From: Dasypus novemcinctus
Lineage: Eukaryota; Chordata; Mammalia; Cingulata; Dasypodidae
Direction of reading: 5' to 3'
Length of the DNA: 64,000 nt
NCBI RefSeq assembly: GCF_030445035.2
Contig: NC_080678.1
Coordinates: 114,740,599-114,804,598 of the forward strand
Positions within the stretch are counted from its first letter, which is position 1. Every line of letters starts with the position of its first letter. Under the pieces are notes generated by a model. The model saw nothing but the letters and a program-made list of their open reading frames with translations, ran no database searches and was not told where the DNA came from. A program made the position numbers and the translations under genes. This document shows positions 47,036 to 58,271 of this stretch, piece after piece.

Positions 47036-49238
47036 ACCTCTACCGACCGAGGAAGCCGCCGCAGCTGGCACCCAACGTGGGGCAGTGCAACCCCCCTCTA
47101 CCGACTGTGCAAGCCGCCGCAATCATGTTCAAATAATTTCCTTGTATTCCGATCTTTTGGAGTGTTTTTATCAGGAAAGGGTGCTGTATTTTGCCAAATG
47201 CTTTTTCTGCATCTATAGATATAATCATGTGATTTTTTCCTTCAATCTCTTTATATGGTGTATTACATTGATTGATTTCCTTATGTTGAACCATCCTTGC
47301 TTACCTGGAATGAATCCCACTTGGTTGTGGTGTATAATTCATTTAATGTGTTGTCAAATATGATTAGCAAGTATTTTGTTAACTATTTTTGTGTCTAGGT
47401 TCATTAGAGAAATTGGTCTGTAATTTTCCTTTCTTGTGGTGTCTTTGTTTGGCTTTGGTACTAGGGTAATGTTGGCATCATAGAAGGAGTTAGGCAATGT
47501 TCCTTCTGTTTCGATTTTTTGTAATAGTTTCAGCAGGATTGGTGTTAGTTCTTACCAAAATGTTTTGTAGAGTTCACCTGTGAAGCCGTCTGGCCCTGGG
47601 CTCTTCTTAGTTGGGAGGTTTTTAATGACTGATTCTATCTCTTTACTTGTGATTGGTTTGTTGAGATCATCAATTTCTTCTTTCATCAATATGGGCTGCT
47701 TATATATTTCTAGGAATTTTTCCATTCCCTCTGAATTGTCATTTTTGTTGGAATATAGTTTTTCAAAGTATCCTCTTATGATAGTCTTTATTTCTGTGAG
47801 GCCAGTGGTGATATCTCCTTTCTCATTTCTTATTTTGTGTATTTGCATCTTCTCTCTTTTTTTCTTTGTTAGTCTCGCTAAAGGTTTGTCAATTTTGTTC
47901 ATCTTCTCAAAAAACCAGCTCTTGGTCTTGTGTATCTTTTCAAGTGCTTTATTTTCTATTTCACTTAGTTTTCCTCTTATCTTTGTTATTTCCTTCCTTC
48001 TTCTTTCTGTTGGATTATTTTGTTTTTGTTTTTTTTTTGTAATTCCTCCAAATGTGCAGTTAGTTCTTCAATTTTTACTCTTTCTTCTTTTTTGATATAT
48101 GAATTTATGGCTATAAATTTCCCTCTCAGTACTGCTTTTGCTGCATCCCATAAATTTTGGTATGTTGTGTTACCATTATCATTTGTTTCAAGGTAGTCAT
48201 TGATTTCTTTTGAGATTTCCTCTTTGACCCACTGTTTTTTTGAAGAGTGTGCTGTTTAATTTCCAAATCATGGTGTGAAATCTGGGCCTCTGACCCCTGC
48301 AAATTTCCAGCTTCACTCCACTGTGGTCAGAGATATTATTTTGTATGATTTTGATCTTTCTGAATTCATTAAGCCTTTCTTTGTGGCCTAGCATATGGTC
48401 TATCTTGGAGAATGATCCGTGTGCGCTAAAAAAAATGTATATCCTGCTGTGTGTGGCTGTAATGATCTATATATGTCTATTAGATCCAGCTCCTCTAATA
48501 TACTGTTAAAATATTTTGTTTCTTTAGTGATTCTCTTTTGAGATGTTCTGTCCAGAGTTGATAGTGGTGTATTAAAATCCCCCACTATAACTGTAGATGC
48601 ATCTATTCTTTCACTTAGTTTTTCCAGTGTTTGCCTCATCTATTTAGAGGCACCCTTGTTAGGAGCATAAATATTTATGATTGTTTGATCTTCTTGCCAG
48701 ATGGTCCCTTTCACTAAAATGTAGTATCCTTCTTTGCCTCTCACAATTGTTTTGCATTTAAAGTCTATGTTGTCTGATATTAATATAGCTACTCCTGGCT
48801 TTTTTTGGGTTATTGTTTGCTTGTATGATTGTTTTCCAACCATTCACTTTCAGCCTCCATGAGTCTCTGGGTCTAAGATGTGTCTCTTGTTGACAGCATA
48901 TAGATGGGTCATATTCCCTTATCCAATGTCTCAGTCTGAATCTTTTGATAGGTGAGTTTAATCCATTGACATTCAGTGTTATTACTTTCCAGGAATTATT
49001 TGTGTTAGCCATATTTTGATTGGACTTGTGTTTGTCATATTTTGTTTGCTTTTTTCCCCCTTCTCTTTTTGTCTTTTTTGTTGCTCTTACACTCTCCTCT
49101 AACTCTGCCTGTCCTGTTTTTTCCTTTCTTCCTGCAGAACTCCCTTTAGAATTTCTTGAAGGGGAGGTTTCTTGTTGGCATACTCTTTCAGTTTCTGTTT
49201 ATCTGTGAATATTTTGAACTCTCCATCATTTTTGAATG

Positions 49239-50003
49239 CTAGTTTAGCTGGTAGAGTGTTCTCGGTTGGAAATTTTTTTCCTTTAGTTCCTTGACTATAT
49301 CATACCACTGCCTTCTTGCCTCCATGGTTTCATATGAGAAATCAGCACTTAATCTTATGGAGCTTCCCTTGTATGTGATGGTTTTCTTTTCTCTTGCTGC
49401 TTTTAGAATTTTCTCTTTATCTTGAGTGTTGGATAATTTGACAAGTATATGTCTTGGGGTGGGCCTGTTGGGGTTTATGACGATTGGGGTGCGCTGTGCT
49501 TCTTGGATATGTACATCTGTCTCTTTCAGTAGATTTGGGAAGTTTTTAGCCATTATTTCCTGCAATACTCCTTCTGACCCCTTTCCCTTCTCTTCTCCTT
49601 CTGGGATGCCTATAATACATATGTCTGAGCATTTTGTATTATCATTCAGGTCCCTAAGTCCTAGCTGGATTTTTTCTATCTTTTTATCAACCAATTCTAC
49701 TATCTGTTTGATTTCTGATGTATTGTCTTCCACATCACTAATTCTCTTCTCTGCCTCTTCTAGTCTGCTGATATTTGCTGCAAGTTATTTTTGATTTCTT
49801 GAACTGTGGTGTTCATTCTCATCATATCTGTTATCTTTTTGCATAAGTCTGCAATTTCCCCTCCAAGTGTTGTCTTCAAGTTGTTAACCTCTTCCTTTAC
49901 TTCATTAAATTTGTCAGTGATAAATGTTCTGAGATCTTTAATTACTTGTGCGAAGTTCTGCTCCCCTTCCTGATTTTTAGTTTATTCACTGGATTCAGCC
50001 ATG
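49239..50003 (-). pseudogene. L1 ORF1 (RNA-binding protein), broken
   Basis: ORF1 encodes the trimeric RNA chaperone of L1. The longest clean part (49733-49239) covers the RRM-like and C-terminal domains: ICIIGIPEGEEKGKG, RTPIVINPNRPTPRHILVKL and YEGSSIR-like TYKGSSIRLSADFSYETMEARRQW. A coiled-coil N-terminal part lies at 49740-50003, with stops (for example near 49785). Not functional as it stands. Confidence 0.88.
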
Positions 50004-51845
50004 TTTTCCTGATTACTGTTTTGGTTTTTAGTTTTTGTTGCTGTCTGGTCATTTTATCTTGACAGGTTTAATCAGTTCCTTAGCTTCTTTGTCTAGTCTT
50101 GGGGATTAATTAGCTGTTGTTTTTGCATAAGTGTTATATCTTCTCTTTGTCACTTTGTTCTTCTTATTCTAATTTCTTATTGCTGGTTGAGTTCACTTTA
50201 AAGGAAAGTATTAGGGCCAGGGAAAGGCAATTATGTAAGCAAGGAAAAAGTGTAAAGTAGTATTGGTGATAAATGTTAACAGAGCAACAATATGAGATCT
50301 GGGAAGATGGATATTAGATTCATGTAAGTTGTGTAGAGTTATAGCAGGAGGTAGAGTACCTATAATGAGGTAGTTGACTGAATATGGGAGGAATATGGCA
50401 TGAATTAAAAAGCTAGTATTTTTGTGAAAGAGGGAAAGAGAAAAGAAAGGCAATAGTTTCAAGAGTGGATAACAGACAGAAAACAAAACAAAGATATTAG
50501 AAATTTAGTTAGACACTTTGTGGATCAAAGAAAGGGAGGTGGAATATAGGAGAGACAGTAGATGATGGAGGATATCAAGATGTAGGGGAAAGGTTGTAGT
50601 GTAGGTAGCCAAAATCAATTCACACAGAAATGAGGCAGTGGAGAATGAGGAAACCCAGCAAATGTGAGGTGTTCCCTGCAGCACCTACTGTATAATTAAG
50701 ATAAAATAAAATAAGAAGAAAATGAGGGACAAGAGAGAGAGAAAAAAAAAGAGAAGAAAGGAAGATAGAAAAAGGGGGTGGGTAAAGGGCAGGGAACAGG
50801 TAGGGAAAAGGAAAAAAAGATATACACCAACCACAACAGCAACAACAACAACAAAAAAAAACCCTAAATAACTGAAAAAAAAAAAGACTTTGGGGGATAT
50901 GCTGTGAGAAAAGATTAGGGAATAATGCAATGTTAGCAATCAGGACATTAAAAAAATAAATAATAAAATAAAATAAATATAAACACAAAACAAAACAAAA
51001 CAAAAAAGAAAAAACACAAACGTTGAGGGCTAGGACATTCAAGGACTTCAGATGGACCTCAGGGCATGATGGATTCAGGGATGGAAAGTCTGAGATATTG
51101 AAGACTCAAGAGATGTGAGTCTCTGGGGTGTGGGCCACCAGGGTTTAGGGGACTCAGACCTGGCAACTTCAAGTCCAGTTAACAGAGAGCCTGGGAGCAC
51201 CGCAGTACAACACAGCCTTCAGGGATCCCCACAGCTGGGTGCCAGCCCTATGGGTGAGATCACATCCACAAACTATATCCTGTGTGTCTGAACCCCACAA
51301 TTCACTCACTCACTGGGGTCTATTCTGTGGATGTATCACCAATTTGACTTCAGGACCCCTCCCACCCTGTAAACCCCCAGAACGGCCTCCTGGGGGCACC
51401 TCTACACTGCAGCCAATTTAATGACACAGATCAATAGCCAGGCCCGGGGGTGGGGCTCCAGCTGGAAACGCTGATAACAGTCCAAAACTGAAATTCCCAC
51501 GCTTCACAAAATATTCCCCTAATCAGCTTCCAGATGTCTCTCACCCTGCCAGACCCTGGTGATGTCTCTTTATTGCTATCAATTTAAGTCCACTGCAGAT
51601 CGGCAGCCAGGCTTGGGGGGGCCGGGGCTCTAGGCAGAAGTGCTATTATTTGTGTCCGCAATCAAAAATTCCCCCGCTTCGCAATAAAACTCCCATTTGT
51701 CTCCCCAAATCAGTCTGCAAAGGCCTCCTGTCCTGTTAACCCCCTGATAGGCCGCTCAGGGCTTATGAATTTCCCAGTAATGCAAAGCCTCCAGAAAACA
51801 CGGCTTCTGGCGCCAGTGCCGCAGGTCCACCCACCAATATACAGT
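50003..51845 (-). mobile_element. L1 5' UTR with repeated units, minus strand
   Basis: The region upstream of ORF1 contains purine-rich sequence (50630-51020) and then at least two diverged units of roughly 180-190 bp (about 51405-51560 and 51575-51750; a partial one at 51295-51405). The shared phrases include AGCCAGGC.GGGGG, GGGGCTC.AG and AATTCCC.CGCTTC. This looks like a monomer-type promoter of a different kind from the 400-bp units at 22430. Confidence 0.6.
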
Positions 51846-52160
51846 TTTCTACCAATCTTCTCTTCAAAGTAATCTAGGTTTTTTTTTTTTAAATCAAATG
51901 CTTCACATTCTTCCAACCCTCACCCATTATCCAATTCTAAAGCCACTTCCATATGTTTAGATAATTTTAAAAGCAGCACCCCACTCCCAGTACCAAAAAC
52001 TGTCTTGGTTTGCTGACACTGTTGAGGCACACAATGAGTCAGCTTAGAACAGCCTTTTATTGGCTCATGGGTTTCGAAGTCCCACACTAAGGCCCGATCA
52101 AGGACATGCTCTTCCCATAGTCTCCAGTGTTCTGCTGATGGCATGCTGCAGTCCCTGAGG
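51846..52160 (-). mobile_element. MaLR LTR end and start of internal region, minus strand
   Basis: In antisense, 51973-51996 reads as the primer-binding-site region typical of MaLR/ERVL elements (CCCACTCCCAGTACCA), followed at 52001 by the LTR end (TGTCTTGGTTTGCTG). 51846-51972 is the first part of the internal region. The LTR becomes unrecognisable past about 52160. The same element continues at 40111-40965 on the far side of the L1. Confidence 0.7.
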
Positions 52161-55100
52161 GTCCCTGACTGGCTTTCTGCTCTGGGGGCCTTGAGTCAGA
52201 GCCACACACTGACATTCCTCCTCAGTCTCCAGCCCCGCCTCCATCAGGCTGGATGGCAACACTGGAGGAATGCAGCCTGGTGCCTCGACCCTGGGAAGAA
52301 GGAAGGAATGTTCCTTCTCAGTTGCAGCTTTACCCTTCCAGGTTTCTACCAGAACGAGGCAGGACCACTCTCAATTCTTTTTGCAGAAAAGGAAAGGCTC
52401 AGGTTGAGTGAGGAAGCCCTCGCCTGGGTCTCTGCTGGGTTGGCTGTGCCTGTCCTCAGCTGTCAGCCAAGATCCCTGCAGCTGGGATAGCCTTTAACGT
52501 TCCAGGGCCCACGCCAAAGCCCCCTGGTGGGGGGATAGCCCCACAGGCAAGGGAGGTGGGAAGGGACATCCAGGGCCACCCCCACCAGCCTCCACTCTCT
52601 GTAGAACCCACAGTACCCACCCACACCCTTTGTCTGCCCGCAACATGGCTCTTTTCTGGCAGCACCCAGGCCTCAGAGCACATGCCAAGCATCCCGACCT
52701 GGGTTCCAGGCCAGGCTCTGTGGGACATGAGCCAGGCCCGCCCCTCTCCATGCTTAGAGATCTTGAGGTCAGGATGCAAAATCCCTCGGTTCTTTCTTAA
52801 CCAGCTCTGTGTGCAGCCTCCCCATGAGCGCCTTGGATTTGGACCATCCTGTTGCTTCTTCATGTCTGGGGTTTGCAACCAAATTTGGGGGGGATTTAAC
52901 TGAAGGAAGGCCAAAGTATTTCAGCTGGTTAATTATTTCTTGGACCTGGAGTAGATGGTTGAGAAGCGGCTCCTGATAGGCTGATGACAGATCTAGAACC
53001 TGTCCTAAATTCTCTTCCAAAAGGGGAGAGGTCCTGCCTGTCCTGCTCCTCTCCTGGGCATCTCCGAGTGTCCCTTCTTCTCCCTTTGGCTTGTGACATG
53101 CACTTGGCCCATCTTTTTTTTGAGATGTCACACAACTTGCCTCAGGGAGCTGCAGCCTGGGGCCCCCAGTTCACACCAGGCCTGAGCCAGTGTTACAGCA
53201 GAGATCTAGCCAATGGCCCGACATTTGTCTTCCAACAAAATTCTTTCAACCCACAAAATAGGCTGCTGCACAGCTTCCCTACAGCCTTGGCTGTGACTTG
53301 TACCCCGTTTCTCAGCATCCTTGAGATCTTGGTGTACTGCTGGATTAAGTCTGTTCCAGGAACTGACCTTAGGAAGGCAGCAGATGCACAAGGATTAATA
53401 GAGCCGGGCAAGGCAGCAGTTAATCTCTGCTCTCCCTTTCAGAGGGCCATCCAGGTTCTCTTGTTTTCACCTTCTCAGGACCCCTCACAAGTCCACAAGG
53501 AGGCACCTGTGGCTGATGTGCAGGTGTGGAATAAAGGGCATTCCAGGGTGCTCAAAGGCTGGATGGGATGCCTGGTCCCACCTGCAGCCTCCTGTCCTTT
53601 CCTCTGGCACTCATGCCATCCACCACTTCCTGCTGGGAGTTGTCATCTCACTGTCCAAGAAGCATCAGCCTGCTCCAGACGGTCCTAGTAGCCAAATGTT
53701 GGGGCCTCTCCCCAAGATGCTTGAGACCTAGTGGCTCACTGGATGCCCTTGCAGGCCAATGGCCCCATGTGGCTTTTGTGGTTTGACCTCAGTATATTCA
53801 GGCAGTGGGAAGATCAGGAGGAAGGTACAGGCTTGATGCTGAAACATATTTTTTCCACCCTGTCTTGTTTGCTGCTTGGTTTCAGGATTCACAGCTCAGA
53901 GAGTGGTTAGTGACCTCACAGGTCATCAGGCTCAATCTCCACCTGGGGATAGAACTGCACTGCTAATCTACCTCCACTCACACATGTCCAGTGCCCAGGG
54001 ACACATTCTTTACGGAGACACTGTGAAGATAACTCTGAATTTTAGGTCAGGTTTCCTTGCATGGACCAATATTTTCATACCCTGCAGGAATGGCCCCATC
54101 GAAACTGAAAATTAACCTCCCATCTCCTGACCTCCACTCCTACCCTCCAGAAGCAGCCACTTGCAAAACCTCTTCTTTTGTGAGCATGTTGCACATTATT
54201 CTGATAACATGGTTGTACTGAGTGCAGTTTCTTATTAAAGTTTACATATTATCTCTTGACCTCTTCCATTTTCCCAACAGAGTTAAATAATTTCATACTA
54301 AATATTTATTGCTTACTTTGCCCTTACAATATAAATATTGTTTATAGCTGAGCTATTTATTATGGTGTTATTTAGTTTTTAAAGATTTGTTATGTTTATT
54401 TTTTATCTTGTTACTTCAGGGATCTTTTAGTTTCCCATGCTTTCTGATTATGTAGAAGCTTCCCTCTTATATAACTAGCTTCCCAATTTTTTCATAGATA
54501 TTCTCTTAATTCTCTGAGACTATGAATTGCAGAATTTTTACATTTTATCCTGCTCACTAATTCTTCTGAATTTTTCTGGTTGTTGCTGTAGGTACTGATA
54601 TTTTGGTCACAAATTTTAAGAGCTGAGGTGTTCCTCGAGTGTCTGACCATCTTTGTCCATTCTCATCTAAAAGGGGGGCACAAAAACACTATTGCAGCTT
54701 GTTGTGCCAGAAGCTTTTTGCTATTCCACACCATGTCCTTCTCCAGTCTTTGGGTATCCTGTGACTCATTCTACTGGCCATAAGCCCTTGCTTTCTTTTT
54801 GTAGTCTAGACCCTCCTTCAAAATCATCTCAAACTGGGAACTTTCCTAGATGTTCTGTGTGAGCTGACGACTCTTGCTTCCTATAAATATTCTTGTAATT
54901 GTAATTCTTTGGAAGGGCCTTTTCACTCAGGGCAAGAAGAGAAGAGTAGAGAGAAGTGTTAGCATTAGCTAGGAAAAGGCAGGGCCTTGTACTTTTTCCT
55001 GTGGGCTGCCAAGGGTAAAGTCTGTACTGTGGGTGCCTTTTCAGAAGCTAGAGCTTTGCAGTCCAGAAGTTGTCCAATGCTAGAGAGGACCCAGAGTGCC

Positions 55101-55384
55101 TGCACCTCCTGCAATGGGCAGAGCAGGTGCTTTGTGATTGGAGATGGGTTCTTATCCATGCTAGCCCCAGAAAGTGTGGCCAACGACTTGACCCGCCTGA
55201 CCCTCAGTTATCCCATCTGTGAAATGATAGTAACACTGGGTCATCAGGTTGTCCTGGAATTCGAAGTCATGCATAAAAAGTGCCTGGGATATAAATACCC
55301 CATAATTGATAATCCTGATATCATTAGAACCATCTGTCCTTAGTTTCCTCATTGTCTGCTGGCAGTTTTACTTATTTAAAATTT
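52160..55384. other. intronic DNA, no confirmed feature
   Basis: GC-moderate to 53900, AT-rich after. Minus-strand frames at 52769-53131 and 53193-53411 and the plus frame at 52984-53688 show no motif I recognise and no splice support. A MIR-like tail phrase (CTCAGTTATCCCATCTGTGAAATG) lies at 55203-55226. Confidence 0.4.
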
Positions 55385-55553
55385 TTTTAAAAAAGATAAA
55401 TACATCACACAACTCTTACGTTAAAAAACGAAAGTTCCCATATACTCCACTCCCCACCCCCCACCCCCGCTCCTCCCACATCAACATCCTCTTTTATCAG
55501 TAAGACACATTCATTGCATTTGGTGAATACACCCTGGAGCACTGCCCTGCTGA
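55385..55553 (-). mobile_element. short L1 3'-end fragment, minus strand
   Basis: Antisense terminal 170 bp of the L1 3' UTR ('CTCCTCCCACATCAACA', 'CATTTGGTGAATACA'), with the T/A-rich tail at 55385-55440. Confidence 0.8.
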
Positions 55554-55651
55554 CAGTTCTAGACAAAGCCTAGAGGAGGCAGTAAGGAGGGAGGGGAGGA
55601 GAAGTTTGCTCTTGGGTGTATAGCAATGTCTGTAACACAGGACATTGAGAA

Positions 55652-56690
55652 TTGTTTTAGTTTCCTCATTGCTAAAGCAAATACCATACAGTGGGTTGGA
55701 TTAAACAAAAAGCCAGCTAACAGGGAGGTGAAGAAGGTCAACCACCACACCAGGGAGCCAAGAGTGCCTACAACTGCAAACAGGAGAACTGTATCCATCA
55801 TCCAAGTGGAAGCTAAGCCCCCTCTTGATACAGAGGTGGAGTGGACATAACCATCCCAGGGTCCACAGGATGAAGGAGTGGAGTATGGATTAGAGAGGAC
55901 TTGCCGATGCTCTATTCTGGAATTGTGATTAGTGATGGAAGTAAATGTGGCATTGAGGTGGAGAAAGTGGCCATGGTGGCTGCTGGGGGTGGAGAGTGGG
56001 AAGAAAATATGTGATGTGGGGGCATTTTCCGGACTTGGAGTTGTCCTGGGTGATACTGCAGGGACAGTTACTGGACATTGTGTGTTCTCCCATGGCCCAC
56101 TGGGTGGACTGGGGGAGAGTATGGACTTAAATGTGGACCACTGACCAGGTGGTGCAGCAGTGCTCATAGATGAGTTCACTGAGTGCAGCGAGTGTCCCAT
56201 GATGTTGGAGGAGGTTGTTGTAGGAGGAGTGGGGTAAGGGGGGTGGGGGGTATATGGGGACCTCATATTTTTTTAATTTAATATTGGAAAATAAATAAAG
56301 ACAAAAAAATTTATTGGCTCACGGTTTTGACACTGAGAGAGGTCCAAGCCAAGATGATGCTTTCTTCCTGAAGACTGGCCTCCCAGGGCAGGCTGTTTAG
56401 GTCTTTGGTCCTGAGCCCCTATGTCATGATGCAATGCACATGGCAGCCTCTCCTGGTCTCCCCCTTCTCTTCTTGGCTCTGTTGACTTTTACCTTCCAGC
56501 TGCTCCCTCTGTGGCTTTTTCTCTGTGACCTTACCTATAAGGTCTTCAGTAACAGGATTAGGACCCATCGTGGACCACATACTACTGAGGCAACCTCATC
56601 AAAGTCCTTATCCTCAAGGGTTCATACCCAGAGTAATGGATTTGGTTTCAGAACATGTTTTTTATGGGATACAGAGCTCCAAACTGCCCA
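55652..56690 (-). mobile_element. MaLR LTR, minus strand, split by L1 3' end
   Basis: Antisense LTR (55652-55711 and 56301-56690, about 450 bp in all) matching the phrases of the LTR at 62092, for example 'CCCATAAAAAACATGTTCTGAAA' order on the minus strand. The L1 piece at 55712-56300 interrupts it. Confidence 0.68.
55712..56300 (+). mobile_element. 5'-truncated L1 3' end, plus strand
   Basis: The last 590 bp of the L1 3' UTR in sense, from 'GCCAGCTAACAGGGAGG' to the 'GGTATATGGGGACCTCATA' motif and A-rich tail. ACAAAAA at 55705-55711 and 56301-56307 is a likely 7-bp target duplication. Confidence 0.82.
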
Positions 56691-57494
56691 AAGGTACATT
56701 AACTGCTGGAAGGGAAAGGAAGGGCCTCCCTGTGGGTTGGTCCCTCTGATGCATGGCTTAGGGGAGACTTGAGTGGTCCCAGATCCAGGGAGAGAGTCAG
56801 CAGGGAACAAGGAGGCCTGGGGCCAGCCTTGCCCCCATGACTTACCTCTGCAGGCCTTCAGACTGCAGGCCTGCAAGGAACCCGGGCACCTGCCACTTCC
56901 CTCCATAACCTGAGTCATGCCCAGCTCCACAAAGCTGTACACAACAGATCTGTGAACGTGCAAAGACCTTGAACCCAGGGGAGATACATAGACACAAGCA
57001 GCTTCCCACCTGGCCAGAAGGGGCCTCAGCCTTCTCCAACCACCTCACTTCTTCCAGGCACTGAACACAACCTGGAGAAGCTTCTCCATTTACTCAGAGG
57101 GAGAAAGTACCTGAAAGTGTGGGTGGGAGGGCCTGTGGCTTTCCCTGCTGGTCAGTACCTGATGGGCTCAGCCAGCCAATCCACCGCCCCCATCCTGGCC
57201 CTCTTGGCCCCTCCAGGGTCCACACCTCCATCTGCCTGGGGCTGACTCAGCTTCAGCACTGGAAGGCCCTGGTCCAGGAAGCTCCTCTGACCTGGGCAAA
57301 TGGGCTGGGGGCACCCCCTGCCCTGCTCACCAGATGCGCCATGGGGCCTGAGGGCTGTTGCTCTCCAAGGCTGTGTGCGGGAGGGAGGTGCCTGTTAGAG
57401 AGGCTGCTGGAATTGGGGGACAGGTAGAAACTCTCCCTGCCCTCTTGCCCGACAGGGCACCTCGTCCCCCTGACCCATGCCCTCTTGTCCTCAG
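56691..57494. other. end of intron 1, no feature recognised
   Basis: GC-moderate DNA leading to the exon 2 acceptor. No repeat or exon identified. Confidence 0.4.
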
Positions 57495-57566
57495 GTCGAC
57501 ATTTGTGGGGAAAAACTGGAAAAGCATTTGCAACCTTGTTGCCGACATCGCAAATAAATTAAAGAA
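57495..57566 (+). CDS. ANTXRL: anthrax toxin receptor-like protein, exon 2
   Basis: A 72-nt exon between CTCAG and GTAAGG, entered in phase 2 and left in phase 2. With the split Lys codon it reads K-STFVGKNWKSICNLVADIANKLK. This is the first helix after the MIDAS loop. Family members carry DxSxS here (DKSGS); this gene has D-K-S-T-F, so the second Ser is Phe. The following NW and the amphipathic helix are conserved in pattern. Confidence 0.85.
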
Positions 57567-58199
57567 GTAAGGCTTCTCCGAGCTGCAGGCCCCTTGGGCT
57601 GTGGGAGCTTGGCCCTGGTCAGGCAGAGCACATATCCCTTGAAGCCTCTAGGGGTCTGCACGTCCCTCGGGTGGGAGCCCCGAGCCCAGTGCTCTGAGCC
57701 AGAGCAGAGGACACATGGACAGATGCCAGTGGATGCCCCCTGTGGTGACCGAGGGGTGGTGCCAAGGGGGGGGGAGCTCAGTAAAGACCATCCATGGCCA
57801 AGACAGGGAGGTGGTGACCAACTCCCCAGAGGGGGCTAATTGGTGGAGGAGGGAGGAGGGGAGATGGCGGAGAGGAAGGAGGGACAGAGCTGCAAGAATA
57901 TCACAGTAGAAGGGAGATGCCTCAGAGATGCAGGTGCAGGTGTGTGCAGGTGTGTGCAGGTGTGCACATGCATCTTCTGGGGTGTGGGCTCTAGAGGTGG
58001 GCAGAATGCTATCCTGGCACCCGCTCTTGCGTGAAGCCTCCAAATCCTTCACTCAAGTTGTCGGCACTGTCTGGTGGGGAGTGGGCTCAAACGTGAGATG
58101 TGGTAGGGAGGGGGCAGCTGGGCTGTGGCCTGGCCTGGCTGCCTGGGTGTGCGGCTTCCAGCTGTGAGTGGCCTCTCACAAGTGGGCACTTCCTCGCAG

Positions 58200-58271
58200 C
58201 CCAAAAATGCGGATTTGCTTCATCACGTTCGACTCTCGGGGCTACGTGTCCATGGACCTCACCTCAGACGA
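58200..58271 (+). CDS. ANTXRL: anthrax toxin receptor-like protein, exon 3
   Basis: A 72-nt exon between TCGCAG and GTAAGA, phase 2 to phase 2. It reads PKMRICFITFDSRGYVSMDLTSD, matching the ANTXR vWA strand pair 'RxCFITFS...LTSD' closely. Intron 2 is 633 bp. Confidence 0.9.

Larger units (their letters stand above)
46131..47121 (+). mobile_element. ERV2/betaretrovirus-like LTR element with retained primer-binding site
   Basis: Same LTR family as 11517-12368. The LTR proper is 46131-47063 (933 bp), with TATA box CCTATAAAAC at 46700 and CAATAAAG at 46724. It is followed by a tRNA-Lys-type primer-binding site (TGGCACCCAACG..., 47066-47083) and a second copy of only the last 26 bp of the LTR (47096-47121). 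A perfect 6-bp target duplication ATCATG flanks the whole unit (46125-46130, 47122-47127). No gag, pro, pol or env is present. Relative to the other copy it has one extra 59-bp U3 unit and one extra 23-bp U5 unit. Confidence 0.93.
44191..49012 (-). pseudogene. L1 ORF2 (endonuclease/reverse transcriptase), broken
   Basis: ORF2 makes the nickase and reverse transcriptase of L1. The N-terminus MANTNNSWKVITLNVNGLN begins at 49012 and leads into the endonuclease domain with QQETHLR. The reverse-transcriptase core is readable at 46027-45731 with LFADDMIL (the FADD catalytic motif), and the C-terminal end at 44424-44191. The frame is interrupted by several frameshifts and stops and by the 991-bp LTR element at 46131-47121. 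Confidence 0.88.
41395..51845 (-). mobile_element. near-full-length L1, minus strand, carrying an LTR insertion
   Basis: Read on the minus strand: 5' UTR at about 51845-50003, ORF1 to about 49100, ORF2 from 49012 to the stop at 44191, then a 3' UTR of about 2.75 kb to the terminal motif and tail near 41395-41460. The LTR at 46131-47121 is a later insertion. ORF1 and ORF2 are broken by several frameshifts and stops, so it is not active. It sits inside a minus-strand MaLR element. Its 5' UTR is unlike that at 22165, although the 3' UTRs are homologous. Confidence 0.86.
29673..57494 (+). other. ANTXRL: intron 1 of the ANTXRL-like gene
   Basis: About 27.8 kb between a GTAAGT donor and a CTCAG acceptor in matching phase. 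It is mostly interspersed repeats: MIR, old L1, DAS SINEs, MaLR elements, a near-full-length L1 and an ERV2-type LTR. No additional in-frame vWA exon was seen. The non-repeat part at 29673-31190 shows no other gene. Confidence 0.7.

Noticed and set aside
52769..53411. Possible viral or host exons on the minus strand (120 and 72 codons)
   Set aside because: No recognised motif, no splice-framed boundaries; could be decayed repeat. Not enough support to call.
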